Below, piece after piece: positions 35,936-46,537 of a stretch of 64,000 nt of DNA. The translations under genes were made by a program, and so were the position numbers. The notes under the pieces are model-generated. The model was not told the origin of the DNA. It saw only the letters and a program-made list of their open reading frames with translations, and searched no databases. Origin of the DNA: Saururus chinensis (taxonomy: Eukaryota > Streptophyta > Magnoliopsida > Piperales > Saururaceae); NCBI GenBank assembly GCA_035235625.1, contig CP141140.1, positions 38,807,351-38,871,350 on the forward strand, read 5' to 3'. Each line of letters opens with the position of its first letter. Position 1 is the first letter of the stretch.

Positions 35936-36309
35936 TAGACAATCCTTGGTTGTCCATTAAGGCCCCCAAATAGACAGGGTATCATCAATGATAATAGTAA
36001 AAGAGTCAAAGATGGACCGGATGTTCTCGGTTGGACATCAACAGAAGTAGCATGCACCAGTGGTAATGGTGCAATTGGAGTGTGGAAGAGACTCAGCTGG
36101 TGGCAAGCACGATTGATGGTGTGAGACCATTGGTGGTTTGGGTGGGTGATGATGACCCTACAAGGAGCCCAAATGGAAGACCAACTAGTGGTGTGAATTT
36201 GGAAATATCAAGCATATTTTGAATTCTGAGAACCGTTAAGGGTAAAATTTGTACTATGAACATGATCTCTGATGCATCAACGCAAACACCAACTTGTCAG
36301 CAATGTTAA

Positions 36310-38537
36310 GAGTTTTTTCCATATTACTTGGCCTAAGATACAAATATTCCATATTCCCTGATTTTGTAAAAAACATTCCATAAAACCTGGGTTTACACGA
36401 TATTTAAAAAAAATAGACCAAAATACCCTTTCAAAAGATTTGGGTTTAAAATTGTGTAAACTAGTTGTGACGGCGCATAAACAAAGAGGAGATCGGTGCT
36501 TAGAGACAATTTGTGATTTTTGCCCCAAGGTTTTCATCAACAACAAATTCCGATTTCTATTCGGCGATTGCCGGCCTCCCTCACTTCATCAGAGATCATT
36601 CTTCTCTAATTTTTGTCCAAAAATTTATAACCACATAAACTATTTATTATTACAAAAGGAGATCAAGATGGCATTGCCACTCAAAAAATGAATCTTGAGG
36701 GACTATCCAGAGAGAACATGGCTATATAAGAATGGAGAAGGATGTAGATGCCAAGGAAGGACATTGTAGAATAGCTATGATAGCCTCCTACCCTATTGTG
36801 CAAAGAGGGACTCTAGTATGATTTTTTATATGCAAGTTTTAATATGTAGAACATCTTATGTAAGCATGTATACGATCTTAGAGGTTTTTATTCCTGACTT
36901 GATGAACAATTGTATAAATAATAAATACTGGTGAATATCGTGTTATCAATAACATGTTATGATGAATATCTTATTATAGTATATGCGATATATCGTATTA
37001 TCATTAACACGTATTGTTGGCATATCCTGTTATCAATAACACGCTATGTCAAATATCGTATTATCAATAACACGCTTTGGCAAATATCGTATTATCATAT
37101 ATGCGATATAGAGGATATTGTAGCATATTGTATTATCAATAGCATGCATTATTGGCATATCGTGTTATTGATAACACGATATGCGTTATCGATAATACTC
37201 TATGGTAGCATATCGTGTTATCAATAATATGTTATAATAAATATCGTGTTATCGTATATGCGATATAGAGGAAAATAAATAACACATCTTGTTGGCATAT
37301 CATGTTATCGATAACACGCTATGGCAAATATCATGCTATTGATAATACGCTATAGCAAATATCGTGTTATCGATAATACGCTTTGGCAAATATCGTATTA
37401 TCATATATGAGATATAGAGGATATCATTGCATATTGTAATATCAATAATACGTATTGTTGGCATATCATGTTATCAATAACACGCTATAGCGAATATTGT
37501 GTTATTGATAACACGTTATGATGAATATCATATTATAGTATATGCGATATAGAGGAAAATAAATAACACGTCTTGTTGGCATATCGTGTTATGGATAACA
37601 CGCTATGCCAACATATCGTGTTATTGATAACACACTATGGCGAATCTCATGTTATTGATAATACGATATAGCAAATATTGTGTTATCGATAACACACTTT
37701 GGCGAATATCGTATTATCGTATATGTGATATAAAGGATATTGTAACATTTTGTATTATCAATAGCATGCATTGTTGGCATATCGTGTTATCGATAATACG
37801 CTATGGCGAATATCATATATGGGTTGTTGGCTCAAAGAATAAACATCGTATTATCAAAAATATATTTTATTGACATATCGAGTTATCGTATATATGATAT
37901 GGATTAAGTATTGGACACAGGCCACACTGAGCGTGAGATCTTTGGTCCGTTTAGTGGGATCCATCCTCTCATTCTCACATTCTCGAAAGTCTTGAGAGTC
38001 ATGCAAAGTTGATGTACTCTACCCAATTTCATTCAGATTCCCTGTACTCCCAAAAATCTTTTCTTTTTGCAGCATTCAATCCCCATTTGCCGCAAGTCTC
38101 CGGAGTCCTTCAATCCATTCTAAATGCAACCCAATTTTTCAAATTGCCGGAACATTCTATTTGTTGCAATTCAGCAAGCACTAAAGTGGCTTCTTTTTAT
38201 TCCCCCATTTGAACCAATTTTTAGATTGAAACCGGGAGTTGGCTCTATTCTGGTTTGTTATTTAGAACAAAGGATTGAGAAGGAGAAATTTTTTACTTTC
38301 CATAGATCATCTTTAAGTGGGTAATTTATTTTCTATATGTTGAGTGTTTTGATTTTGCTCATACAAATTTGTGCCATCGTCAGTAATTTTTCACCAATAA
38401 TGAGATAAGAGCTTGGCTATACATTTAGTTTGACCTAAGAGTATATTTGTCCTAAACCGGGTCATTTGGGATTAAGTGTTAAAATCTAGAGAATATGGAA
38501 TATTTGTATATCGAGCCAGGTAATATGAAAAAAATTC
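36310..38537. mobile_element. Non-autonomous Mutator-like element (2,228 bp)
   Basis: The left end GAGTTTTTTCCATATTACTT and the right end, read inward on the minus strand, GAATTTTTTTCATATTACCT form terminal inverted repeats. They stay alignable for about 70 bp (including ACAAATATTCCATATTC on both sides) and weakly to about 110 bp. The 9-bp flanks CAATGTTAA (36,301-36,309 and 38,538-38,546) are identical. A 9-bp duplication with long TIRs is the hallmark of Mutator elements. No transposase is recognised. The interior holds two unique segments (36,440-36,690 and 38,000-38,330) and a palindromic repeat array. Confidence 0.85.
36935..37890. repeat. Palindrome-based tandem array with ~300-bp higher-order period
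   Basis: The array is built of variants of CGTGTTATCGATAACACG alternating with CTATGGCGAATAT and TTGTTGGCATAT words. Markers such as ATATGCGATATAGAGGA recur near 37,096, 37,255, 37,405, 37,545 and 37,716. They alternate between a version followed by TATTGTAGCATATTG (37.11, 37.42, 37.73 kb) and one followed by AAATAAATAACAC (37.27, 37.56 kb). This gives a higher-order unit of about 290-315 bp, roughly three times. At 37,155-37,184 the arms GCATATCGTGTTAT and ATAACACGATATGC form a near-perfect 30-bp palindrome. The array lies wholly inside the Mutator-like element. Confidence 0.85.
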
Positions 38538-38957
38538 CAATGTTAATCAGTTGTGTGAAAAAGCGTATAGCTTTTTAGTTACTACCTTACGCCCAATATA
38601 AATATGACATGAGGGGAGACCCTAGTTTTGGGTTCCAGAACTTAGTTTACCGCTTAAAATTTATGTTGAATGAGAGTTGAGAATTTGGACGAAGAAAGAC
38701 TATAAGAGAAGGAGGAGATGAGGAAGCACCAATAATTGATATTTGGAATGTAGGATCATGATCAATAATTTTGGAGTTTTGTAATGAATTTACAATAGAG
38801 TTTCAACATTTTGGGTGCAACTTTGACGAGTTGTGCCACAGGTAGTGCAGAAAAAGGATAAACATATGAGTTAGGTGATTTTGGTTGGTTTTAATATTTA
38901 CTTTTTTGTTTTGGGGGATTTGGGATGGATTAGAACTAATTAGAAGGGTTCTCTCTG

Positions 38958-41370
38958 TTGGACCAAGGTATGGGCTTGGGCCCATTTCGGTCCAATGTTG
39001 TTGTGGTCTGGGTGAGCCGGTATGGGCCATGGGTCCAAGGATGGTGGGGGCGGTCACACCGACCCCACATATGTCTTCGTTACACTAATTCAATTAAGAC
39101 CCGCCTATATCACACACGCACACTAGGCATGTGACTATGTTGTGCATTAACATATTGTAGGGCCAGAAGCATGAATTATGTGTCAATGGTGGAACCCGTG
39201 GTTAGTGAGGAGTCGACCATGTTGCGAGCTTGACAGTGTGTAGGGGGTTCAGGCCTCCATGGGCTTTGAGAGACAGAGTCCACTCCCGTTGTGTATGACT
39301 GATCGTTTATAATTAAACCCTTTGCAAGTGTACAAGGTAATTGTACTAGGATAAGTATTTAAGGGTTGTCGAACCTCAGGGACGGATGAGTTATTACTAA
39401 ATCTAAAGAGGAATTTGTTGATTTAAAAACTAAAAACAACTTAAACTTAAATTAAGAAAAGAAAAGAATCAACTAGTTTTAAATAAGAGATTAATTTGAT
39501 GGAAATTACTTAGGAAATTGAATCCACTATAAAACCATAACAATTCCTTAACTTTTAATCTAAATCTAGTGTGAATATGAACAAGTATTCTCAGCTACAA
39601 GCTAGAATTACTTCAAAAAGAATCATTAATTAACTTCCATGGCATGAACTATCTTCGACAATAGCACGAATCATCTACACTAAACTAGCTATAGGCATGA
39701 CCCGTCTAATCATAGTATAACTCATCCAAGTCATTAATTATCTGAACATTAAAACTATTGTATGACCATCTCATCTAAATCACAGAAATTAGAATCGATA
39801 CAAATATCAAAACCACATCAATATATCATCTACAAGACAATAAATCAACATAGACTTGAATAAACATGAAAAGCTCTTCCATTAAAAAGGAAATCCATAT
39901 CATACAATTGTCATCATTCACAACTGAGATCTAAATTAAAAAGAAAAGAAACTGAAACTTATCTATAGCTTCATCAACTCCTAAGTAAAAGAAAAGTCTA
40001 GCCTTCCATTGTAGAAGAAAGCACTTGAATCTCCATTAGAAGCTTTGAATTCTCTTCCATCTTCTTCTTCCTTTTTCTCCTCTTAAAATCTACTGGAATC
40101 CCCCAATTCTAAGCCAAATATGTCTTTTTATAGGCATAAGTTCCGTAGGAAGAAGTCCAATATGAAAAGGATTGGAATTTGGGTCAAACAAGGAAACTGC
40201 ACGTTATGCCGATCGATCGCCCTGCATGCCCAATCGATCGGCTACACTGTATTTTCATCTGAATTCACGTTATCCCGATCGATCGGTAAGTGACCCCGAT
40301 CGATCGGCTACAGTGTTTCTGTTTTCCCGGACTGTTCATATTCTGTTCATTAAGCTTTCCTTCGTGTCCATATTAATTTCTAACTTGTTTATAACTCCGA
40401 AAAGTTGTCCAAATCACTTTAAAGCATGTGAAGACTATTTTCAAGCATTTCAAACATCGTCCAAGTACTTCAATAAGCGCACTTTACCTACAAAACATAA
40501 AATACCATATTTTAGACATGTAGAATATAATTAAAATTCCAACTTTGTTTAAATACACATCTAAACTACTAATAACTACAAAATCATTAATAATTAAACT
40601 AAAATACTAATATCTATCTTAATCTAAATAAACCATAACTAACTCTAAATTAACCTAATCTATACTAGCAAATAAGGTAAAAAGACATATAAAATAGATA
40701 TAGATTTCATACTTATCAATGACCCTCAAGTTAAACCGGAAAAATTAAAGCAGGAAAGCCTAATTAGAATAGCCCATATATAGGCTCGCTTAAGAGAGGC
40801 AAGTAAAGGGGTATATAAAGGGAGACATGGGAGAGGAGGGAATGCCCTAGAGCTGTCCGGCCCCTTCTTCTTTTCCCTCCTCTCCCCCCCTCCCTCTCTT
40901 CCCCTTGGTTCGGCCTGCTCCTTGCTTGGGAGGAATTCCTTGCTGGCCGCCCCTCTTAACTCCCCTCCCTCACTCCATTGGCGAGCAAGATCAAAGAGAA
41001 GGCCTTCATCCTTGCTTGGGACATGGAGGCTGATTCATAGGGGTGATCCTTGCTGAGTTCTTCAATCAAAAAGCATTGGTTTGTGAGGGATCAACACATA
41101 AAGGTAATCCTTAATCCCTACGCTTGTTTCTTGTGATCTAAGAACACGGGCTGATTGTTTCAAGGGCATGCAAGGGGCTCAAATTCCCAAGGTCAGTATG
41201 TTATTGCCTCAATTTATTTTCTTATTTGCTTGATCATTGATTTGATTATGATATATTGCTTATTGAACTAAGTTTTTATGCATGTTCTTGTAGATTAATT
41301 GTAAAGTTTAAATTTTGATTTGTGCGCCACCCCCTACCAACCTTGCTTCTGCTGATTCAACCACTCTACA
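38958..41370 (+). repeat. Dispersed repeat family Y, copy 2 (split by a solo LTR)
   Basis: It begins TGTTGGACCAAGGTATGGGC, an LTR-like start, and matches copy 1 at 33,010-33,296 and 33,360-33,570. The match is split by the 1.4-kb solo LTR at 39,300-40,718. 40,740-41,160 also has C-rich leader-like sequence (CTTCCCCTTGG, CTCCCTCTC) absent from copy 1. It is probably an LTR itself; ends are not fixed. Confidence 0.55.
39300..40718 (-). mobile_element. Solo LTR (1,419 bp) with perfect 5-bp target duplication (fossil)
   Basis: The ends are TGATCG...TTATCA, and the flanks ATGAC at 39,295-39,299 and 40,719-40,723 are identical. The minus strand reads as an LTR, with a U5-like end at the left. About four GATCGATCG motifs cluster at 40,204-40,310. 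No internal region is present, so it is a recombined solo LTR. The frame at 40,172-40,534 is only LTR sequence. Confidence 0.85.
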
Positions 41371-41379
41371 CCCTCAGAG

Positions 41380-42158
41380 TTACCATGCAATCCAATTGAC
41401 ACAACTCTGACCCAAGCAAGCATCCGGTCTTTGACACGGGTAGACATGACATTCTTTTGCGTAGATTGTGCATGTCAACGGGAGTGGGGTGTTTGATGTA
41501 GGCTCCCGTCTTTGACACGGGTGCATGTATCAATGATGATATCGATAGGAATTGGTAGGGAATCTCGAGGTGCGGCTGAGACAATAAGTTACTGGTCTCG
41601 TAAAAGACATAAATAATAAAGAGGAAAATGAATTATAGAGGAAGTTTCATTCTGTAAGGAACTGACTGGGGTGTGGATTTGAAAATGGTTTACGTGGGAT
41701 GTGGAACCCATAAAGAAAAGTTTAGCACCTAAACCATGCGGTGGTGTAAACCAAAATGATGTTTGTTAAGGCTTGGTGGGTATGTTCCTGTGGTGGTCAA
41801 AAGACCAAAGCCATGTGTGAGGGTAATCCTTGGCCTATAGACCTTCAAAGGGTAAGTGGATTGGAGTGCCAAGACTCTAATGTCCAACATGAGCAGCATG
41901 ATATAATTTTTGGTAAAATTTTACATAGCGTCGTCAATTTGATATTAATTTTATACAACTTAAAAAATAAGTTTTTAATTAAATAACATTTATAATAAAT
42001 TTTATACTTTTTTTTCGTTAATACCTAAATTATCCTTCCCTTTTTAATTTTCTCACTCTACGTTATACGTTTTCCGTGGAGAAATGATGTTGCTCCCGTC
42101 AGAATAGGGAAGCGTCGCTCCTCTTCAAGGCCTCGTTTCAACTACTGGATCCAGTCGA
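41380..42158. other. No recognisable gene; leader-like repeat sequence upstream of the BBE fragment
   Basis: GTCTTTGACACGGGT is present twice (near 41,428 and 41,509). The rest resembles the region just inside an LTR. The frame at 41,756 has no recognised motif. The last 100 bp may contain the decayed 5' end of the BBE-like gene. Confidence 0.4.
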
Positions 42159-43182
42159 GTTTCAACCATTGAGGCAGTTCTCAAGTGTCTCTCCCACCAC
42201 ACTCCCTCCCCTGTCTCTGTGTACACTCCAAACACCACTTCTTACATCACTGCGTATCAATCTGCATTCCACAACTTCAGGATCACCGAGTCCTCTGCCC
42301 TAAAACCTCTGCTGATCATTCAACCCTCCCGTACAAAGCAAGTCCAAGCATCAGTCATATGTTGCAAGGAGCATGACATCCAGCTGAGGGTCAGGAGTGG
42401 TGGGCATGACTACGAAGGCCTCTCTTATTTTTCTAATGAGCCATTTGTGATGCTCGACCTGGCCAAGTTCAGGTCAATCAGTGTAGATGTACAAGCTAAC
42501 ACAGCACGGGTCCAAGCAGGTGCAACACTTATAGAGGTTTACACTAAGATTGCTGAGAGTAGTGCGACCCGCGGGTTTCCTGCAGGGTGGTGCCCCACTG
42601 TCGGCGGCGGCGGCCACTTCTCCGGTGGTGGGATCAGAAACTTGATGAGGAAATATGGGCTGGGTGCAGACAATATTGTAGATGCCTCCATTGTTGACTC
42701 AGATGGAAAAGTTCTTGACAGGAGATCCATGGGTGAAGACCTGTTTTGGGCCATTAAAATTAAAGGAGGTGGGACTGCCAGTTTTGGTGTGGTGTTGTCA
42801 TGGAAAATCAGATCAGGGTCCCTTGCCAAAAAATTAGAGGAAATTTTAAATGATACTCACATTTTTATATGTACAGTGATGCTAATACAATTAATTTATT
42901 ATTAATGTTGTGATGGAAGATCAGGTTAGTCTATGTGCCCCCTACACTGACCCTCTTCGGCATCGATCGGACCTTGGAACAAGGTGCAACTATGCTTGTG
43001 AGTAAATGGCAAAATGTTGCAGCAGAATTGGATGAAAGGTTGTACCTTATGGTTATCTTGCAAGCAGCGAATTCAGGAGCAAATAGAACTGTGCAAGCTT
43101 CATTTGACGCTCTATTTCAAGGAACAGCTAGTGACCTTCTGCCACTGATGGAAGAAGCTTTTTGTGAACTGGATTTGAAGAA
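42159..43182 (+). pseudogene. Berberine-bridge-enzyme-like FAD oxidase, truncated pseudogene
   Basis: The frame gives VSTIEAVLKCLSHH, the flavin-site motif RSGGHDYEGLSY (His that binds FAD), GFPAGWCPTVGGGGHFSGGG (Cys of the second FAD link) and DLFWAIKIKGGGTASFGVV. These are the BBE-like order of an FAD_binding_4 domain. A later piece, VSKWQNVAAELDERLYLMVI to SFDALFQGTASDLLPLMEEA, is the start of the substrate domain. The family is normally about 530 residues, secreted and intronless. Here the signal peptide and the last ~200 residues, including the C-terminal BBE domain, are missing. A 113-bp insertion interrupts the frame after VVLSWKI. BBE-like enzymes oxidise alkaloids, monolignols or oligosaccharides; no substrate can be assigned. 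The frame runs directly into a different gene's sequence at about 43,183. Confidence 0.88.
42801..42924 (+). repeat. 113-bp insertion with 11-bp direct repeats inside the BBE pseudogene
   Basis: TGGAAAATCAG (42,801-42,811) and TGGAAGATCAG (42,914-42,924) flank 102 bp that no BBE-like protein should have between WKI and the following VPPTLTLF segment. The insert is AT-rich with no recognised TIR or tail. The 11-bp repeats look like a target duplication or filler from break repair. Confidence 0.55.
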
Positions 43183-44921
43183 GCTTCATTTGATTTCCTA
43201 CACTTGAACTCAATAACCAATGTAAATGATGATGGGAATAATTTGAATGAAAAAAATTTAGACTTGAAAGGTTCTCTTGAAGATGTGAGAGTTGAAGAAA
43301 CGGTTACCAAATCCATGACATAGGCCTCAGCACCCTCCTAGTAATTTGAATAAAAAGAAGTTCAATGACTTCTACTGTAGATTGAAAGAAGAATCACGTG
43401 CTTTGGCACTTTACCATTTGGAGGAGCTTAAGGTCAGTATCGATTGACATCAATATTGGTGTGATATCTTAATATTTTGTTGCTCTGAAAATTGTGAAAA
43501 TGAACCAAATCAGAGAAAAAAGATTGTTGCAGCTCTGTCTGGGAAAGATGAGGAAGTGACAACCATGAATGAGGAAATATAGTTTAGTACTACAGTTAAG
43601 TATTATTTCTGAATCTATATAGATGGTCCAATGCTGAACCTTTTTATTTTTATCCTTTTTTCAGTTTTCTTATAAGAAATTACAGCAAGAAAATGTGGTT
43701 TTGGGAAAGGTTCACCCAGTCGAGCTTCCTTTAGGAGCGGGTGATGTTGATAAGTTGCTTGAACTTGTACAAGATCCCGACTTACAAGTGCTTGAGTCTG
43801 AATATCACCTGGAAAAACAAATTGCATTGGTATGCTCACTGTCTTTCTTTGACTCATTTGAAACATGTCTCACTGTTTATCTATATTTCCTCTTTAGTTG
43901 TAAGTCGTGTTGTACTCAAAGATCTATCACAGCCAAAGTAGGAAAATGATTATGCTTGTATGGGAATATTTGTAGTTTTTATTCTCCATGATTCATATCA
44001 TGCATTAAACTAAGGAATCACATAAAAAGGTAGTAGAAATTCTTTGTAGCTGTAGCCAGTTAAATTGGGATAAGTGAGGGGATTTAGGTAATTTGTACAA
44101 CCACATGTTATCCATTGCGAGCTACCACTGCTGATCTATCAGAATTTATATCCCCACGCGGAGGAGTACAATTGACTAGAGACTACACTTGTTTCTCCCT
44201 TCATAATCTAAATCATAAAATTGTTCATGTATGTGGATAAGTGGACTATGGCTTTTGGGTTGTTTGGTATTACGATGATGGAAATATTAATGTTATTTTT
44301 GCATGGATGAGTTAACTTTTTTGTCATGCAGTTGAGCGGCATATATTTGAGCTATGAGTGGGTTCATGTATGTGGTGGTGGAATTTTTTAACTAGAAGAT
44401 CAGTTTTCTAGCATTATGATTCTGTATAACCCGTTGAGCGGCATATATTTGAGCTATGAGTGGGTTCTGTAGAAGCAGGTGATAAAAAATGGCGGCTTCA
44501 ATGAGTGGTCGTAAACATTGATTTAGCTGAATATTTGCCTGGCTATTGGTCAAAACTTATATAGTTCTTATATCCCAATAAAAGAGAGTAGGATCTTTAC
44601 ATCTATATTTTATGATGTCCGATTGATGTTTTATATATTGTTATTTTTTCTTATTCGTGGCTAGGAATGGACTAATTTTTGCACTTTGTTAATTATGTGA
44701 TCAGGCAAAGGACAATTTGCAATATTCAATTGGGCTTTTTGAGCATGCAGATTCAGTACTGCATATCTTGAGTTTGGCATCCACAGACGAGCAGATTAGT
44801 TATATTGATTCATGGTTTAAAATGGCTTTGGCTTGTTCCCTTGATTTGCAACACGGTTTAATGATTTGGAAACAATCATTGCATAAGAATATTAATACCC
44901 AAATCTTAATGAATCCTCAAG
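43183..44921 (+). pseudogene. Fragment of a plant synergin-gamma-like gene, several exons
   Basis: Exon-like pieces, each near GT or AG signals, are 43,203-43,432 (ends with KFNDFYCRLKEESRALALYH and LEELK), about 43,512-43,582 (VAALSGKDEEVTTMNEEI), 43,665-43,829 (SYKKLQQEN to VLESEYHLEKQIAL) and 44,705-44,921 (AKDNLQYSIGLFEHADSVLH to IWKQSLHKNINTQILMNPQG). I recall the same string of motifs (DFYCRLKEESRALALYHLEE, IYKKLHQEN, LESEYHL, STDEQ..Y...WFK, HG..IWKQSL) from plant proteins annotated synergin-gamma-like. These are probably clathrin-adaptor-associated; the name is from memory. The first piece carries stops and a frameshift, so the gene is dead. The N-terminal and C-terminal parts are missing. 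Confidence 0.6.
44331..44467 (+). repeat. 35-bp direct repeat, 102-bp period
   Basis: GTTGAGCGGCATATATTTGA followed by GCTATGAGTGGGTTC occurs identically at 44,331-44,365 and 44,433-44,467, in an intron of the synergin-like fragment. It indicates a recent tandem duplication or repair event. Confidence 0.85.
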
Positions 44922-45273
44922 GTGCAATTTTCAATGGTTTTGATGTTTATTCAACATTTGTTGTTGTTGAAATTTCACTGTGGCCTTAATTTCCTCTTAT
45001 GTTCTATTCAGCGAATTCAGGAGCACTTGAGGTATGCCACTTTTAGTTAAGTTATCTCTGTTTACACTAGGCAGGGATTACGTATATTTAGTATCCCACC
45101 AACAATTAGTATTTGCTTCAAGCACATGTTACGTGCCAAGTACAGTATTGTGGCTAATCCATATGTCTGTGGCAACATTGTACATAAAATTTTGTTGTGG
45201 TTGATAGTGATTATATAGTATGCAGTTTCTTGTTAGCTGACCCTCTTAGAGTTATGGTCTCACTATATTAGTG

Positions 45274-46453
45274 TGATGCACTGAAATAATGTTCAATAAA
45301 ATATTTTTAAATTTCTATTTGCAATCCTATTTTGTGTTAATTCATTGCTGATTTGGGCTATTTATGTTTTGAATAAGTTAGTTGGACCTTAATTGAGTTT
45401 ACATGTCTAAACAGGCTTCAACAAGATACAACTGGAAGAGGAAGTTAAGCCTAACTACCCAAAGCTATTTAAAAGTCAAGAATGGGCTCCTAATGGTCTA
45501 AACATGCATGGAATGGTCGAACACAACCTTATGGATCCATTTGATTTGAGATTTGTATGAATAGAACTAAATTATGAAAGAAGTTGATTCGGATAGATTG
45601 ACACGGCCTTAGTATTTCGATCATATCTTTTTATGAATTGATATGATTCTGGTGGCAATGGAAAGAAGACTTCCGTGGCTACAAGTGTTATTTCAGGAAG
45701 AAATTCCAAATTCCGAAGATATATGGGTCCAATCAGGCAATCAATCAGGATGAAATCTGGAGATATGATTTGACTTTCCCCTTTGAAGCAACCCCTTCTT
45801 TTCCTATAAATAGAGGGGTGGACGTGATAGATGGGGCATTCTCTCCTCTTTGGAGCTCTCTTCTCCTATTTTCTTCTCTCATTTTGCAATTTTATTTTTA
45901 GTTTCATTGTAATGGTATTCTAAAGTTCTCAAGCTAAGGCTAGGAATGAAGCTTGTACTTGATGTTTAATGGATACTTTGATTCAAGTAAGTTCTTTATC
46001 GTTTTAAATTGATGTTTCATATTTAAGGAGTTTATAATCTATATAATTATTTAATTCAGCATTGACGAAAGGCACGCCGAATGCTTATAATTCCCTGTGA
46101 TTATACACTTAATACTTTCACGTAGTAAACAATCAATTACTATTGTTCTATTTCAAAGTTCTTTAAAAGATACATTTTCCGATTGAGACAAATTTTCATT
46201 TGATCTTAATTGAGTTATCATTTGAATGAAGTATACATTAGAGATTTATTACAAGTGGATTTTTGATGCCTTAGCACTTTCTCTTTGAATTGTCTCTTAT
46301 TATCTATTTCACTTTTCTTCTCTATTTGATTCTCTTCGTAACAGTTTTCTGTGTCACACAAGGCTTTCCCTGTGGATCTTGTTTACTATAGTTGACAAGT
46401 AAAAAAAAGAAATCTGAACTAGACTCCTTCGTAGTCTTAGTTTGGACGTAACA
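45274..46453 (+). repeat. 5' LTR of the Athila-like element (fossil)
   Basis: 1,180 bp, TG...CA. It contains CCTATAAATAGAGGGG near 45,802 (TATA region and likely transcription start just downstream) and ends with the TTGACAAGTAAAA-type U5 block. The downstream leader repeats the last ~85 bp of the LTR once more (46,545-46,626) beyond a host-derived insert. Confidence 0.9.
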
Positions 46454-46466
46454 CAAATTGGCGCCG

Positions 46467-46537
46467 TTAATACCCAAATCTTAATGAATCCTCAAGGTGC
46501 AATTTTCAATGGTTTTGATGTTTATTCAACATTTGTT
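46467..46537 (+). other. 71-bp host-derived insert in the LTR-element leader
   Basis: Positions 46,467-46,537 are identical over 71 bp to 44,892-44,962, in the same orientation. The source spans the end of a host exon (to 44,921, ...CCTCAAG), its GT donor and the start of the intron. The copy was therefore made from DNA or unspliced RNA, not from spliced mRNA. It sits between two copies of the LTR end plus primer-site start (46,381-46,466 and 46,545-46,640). Confidence 0.9.

Noticed and set aside
36935-37890. Regularly spaced repeats resembling a CRISPR array
   Set aside because: The genome is a plant nuclear one, the spacers are themselves repeats and the units are degenerate. It is a tandem palindromic array in a transposon.
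43065-45025. 17-bp identical word CAGCGAATTCAGGAGCA at 43,065 (BBE fragment) and 45,009
   Set aside because: The match is short and does not extend. It could be a coincidence or micro-filler, but nothing else supports a link.
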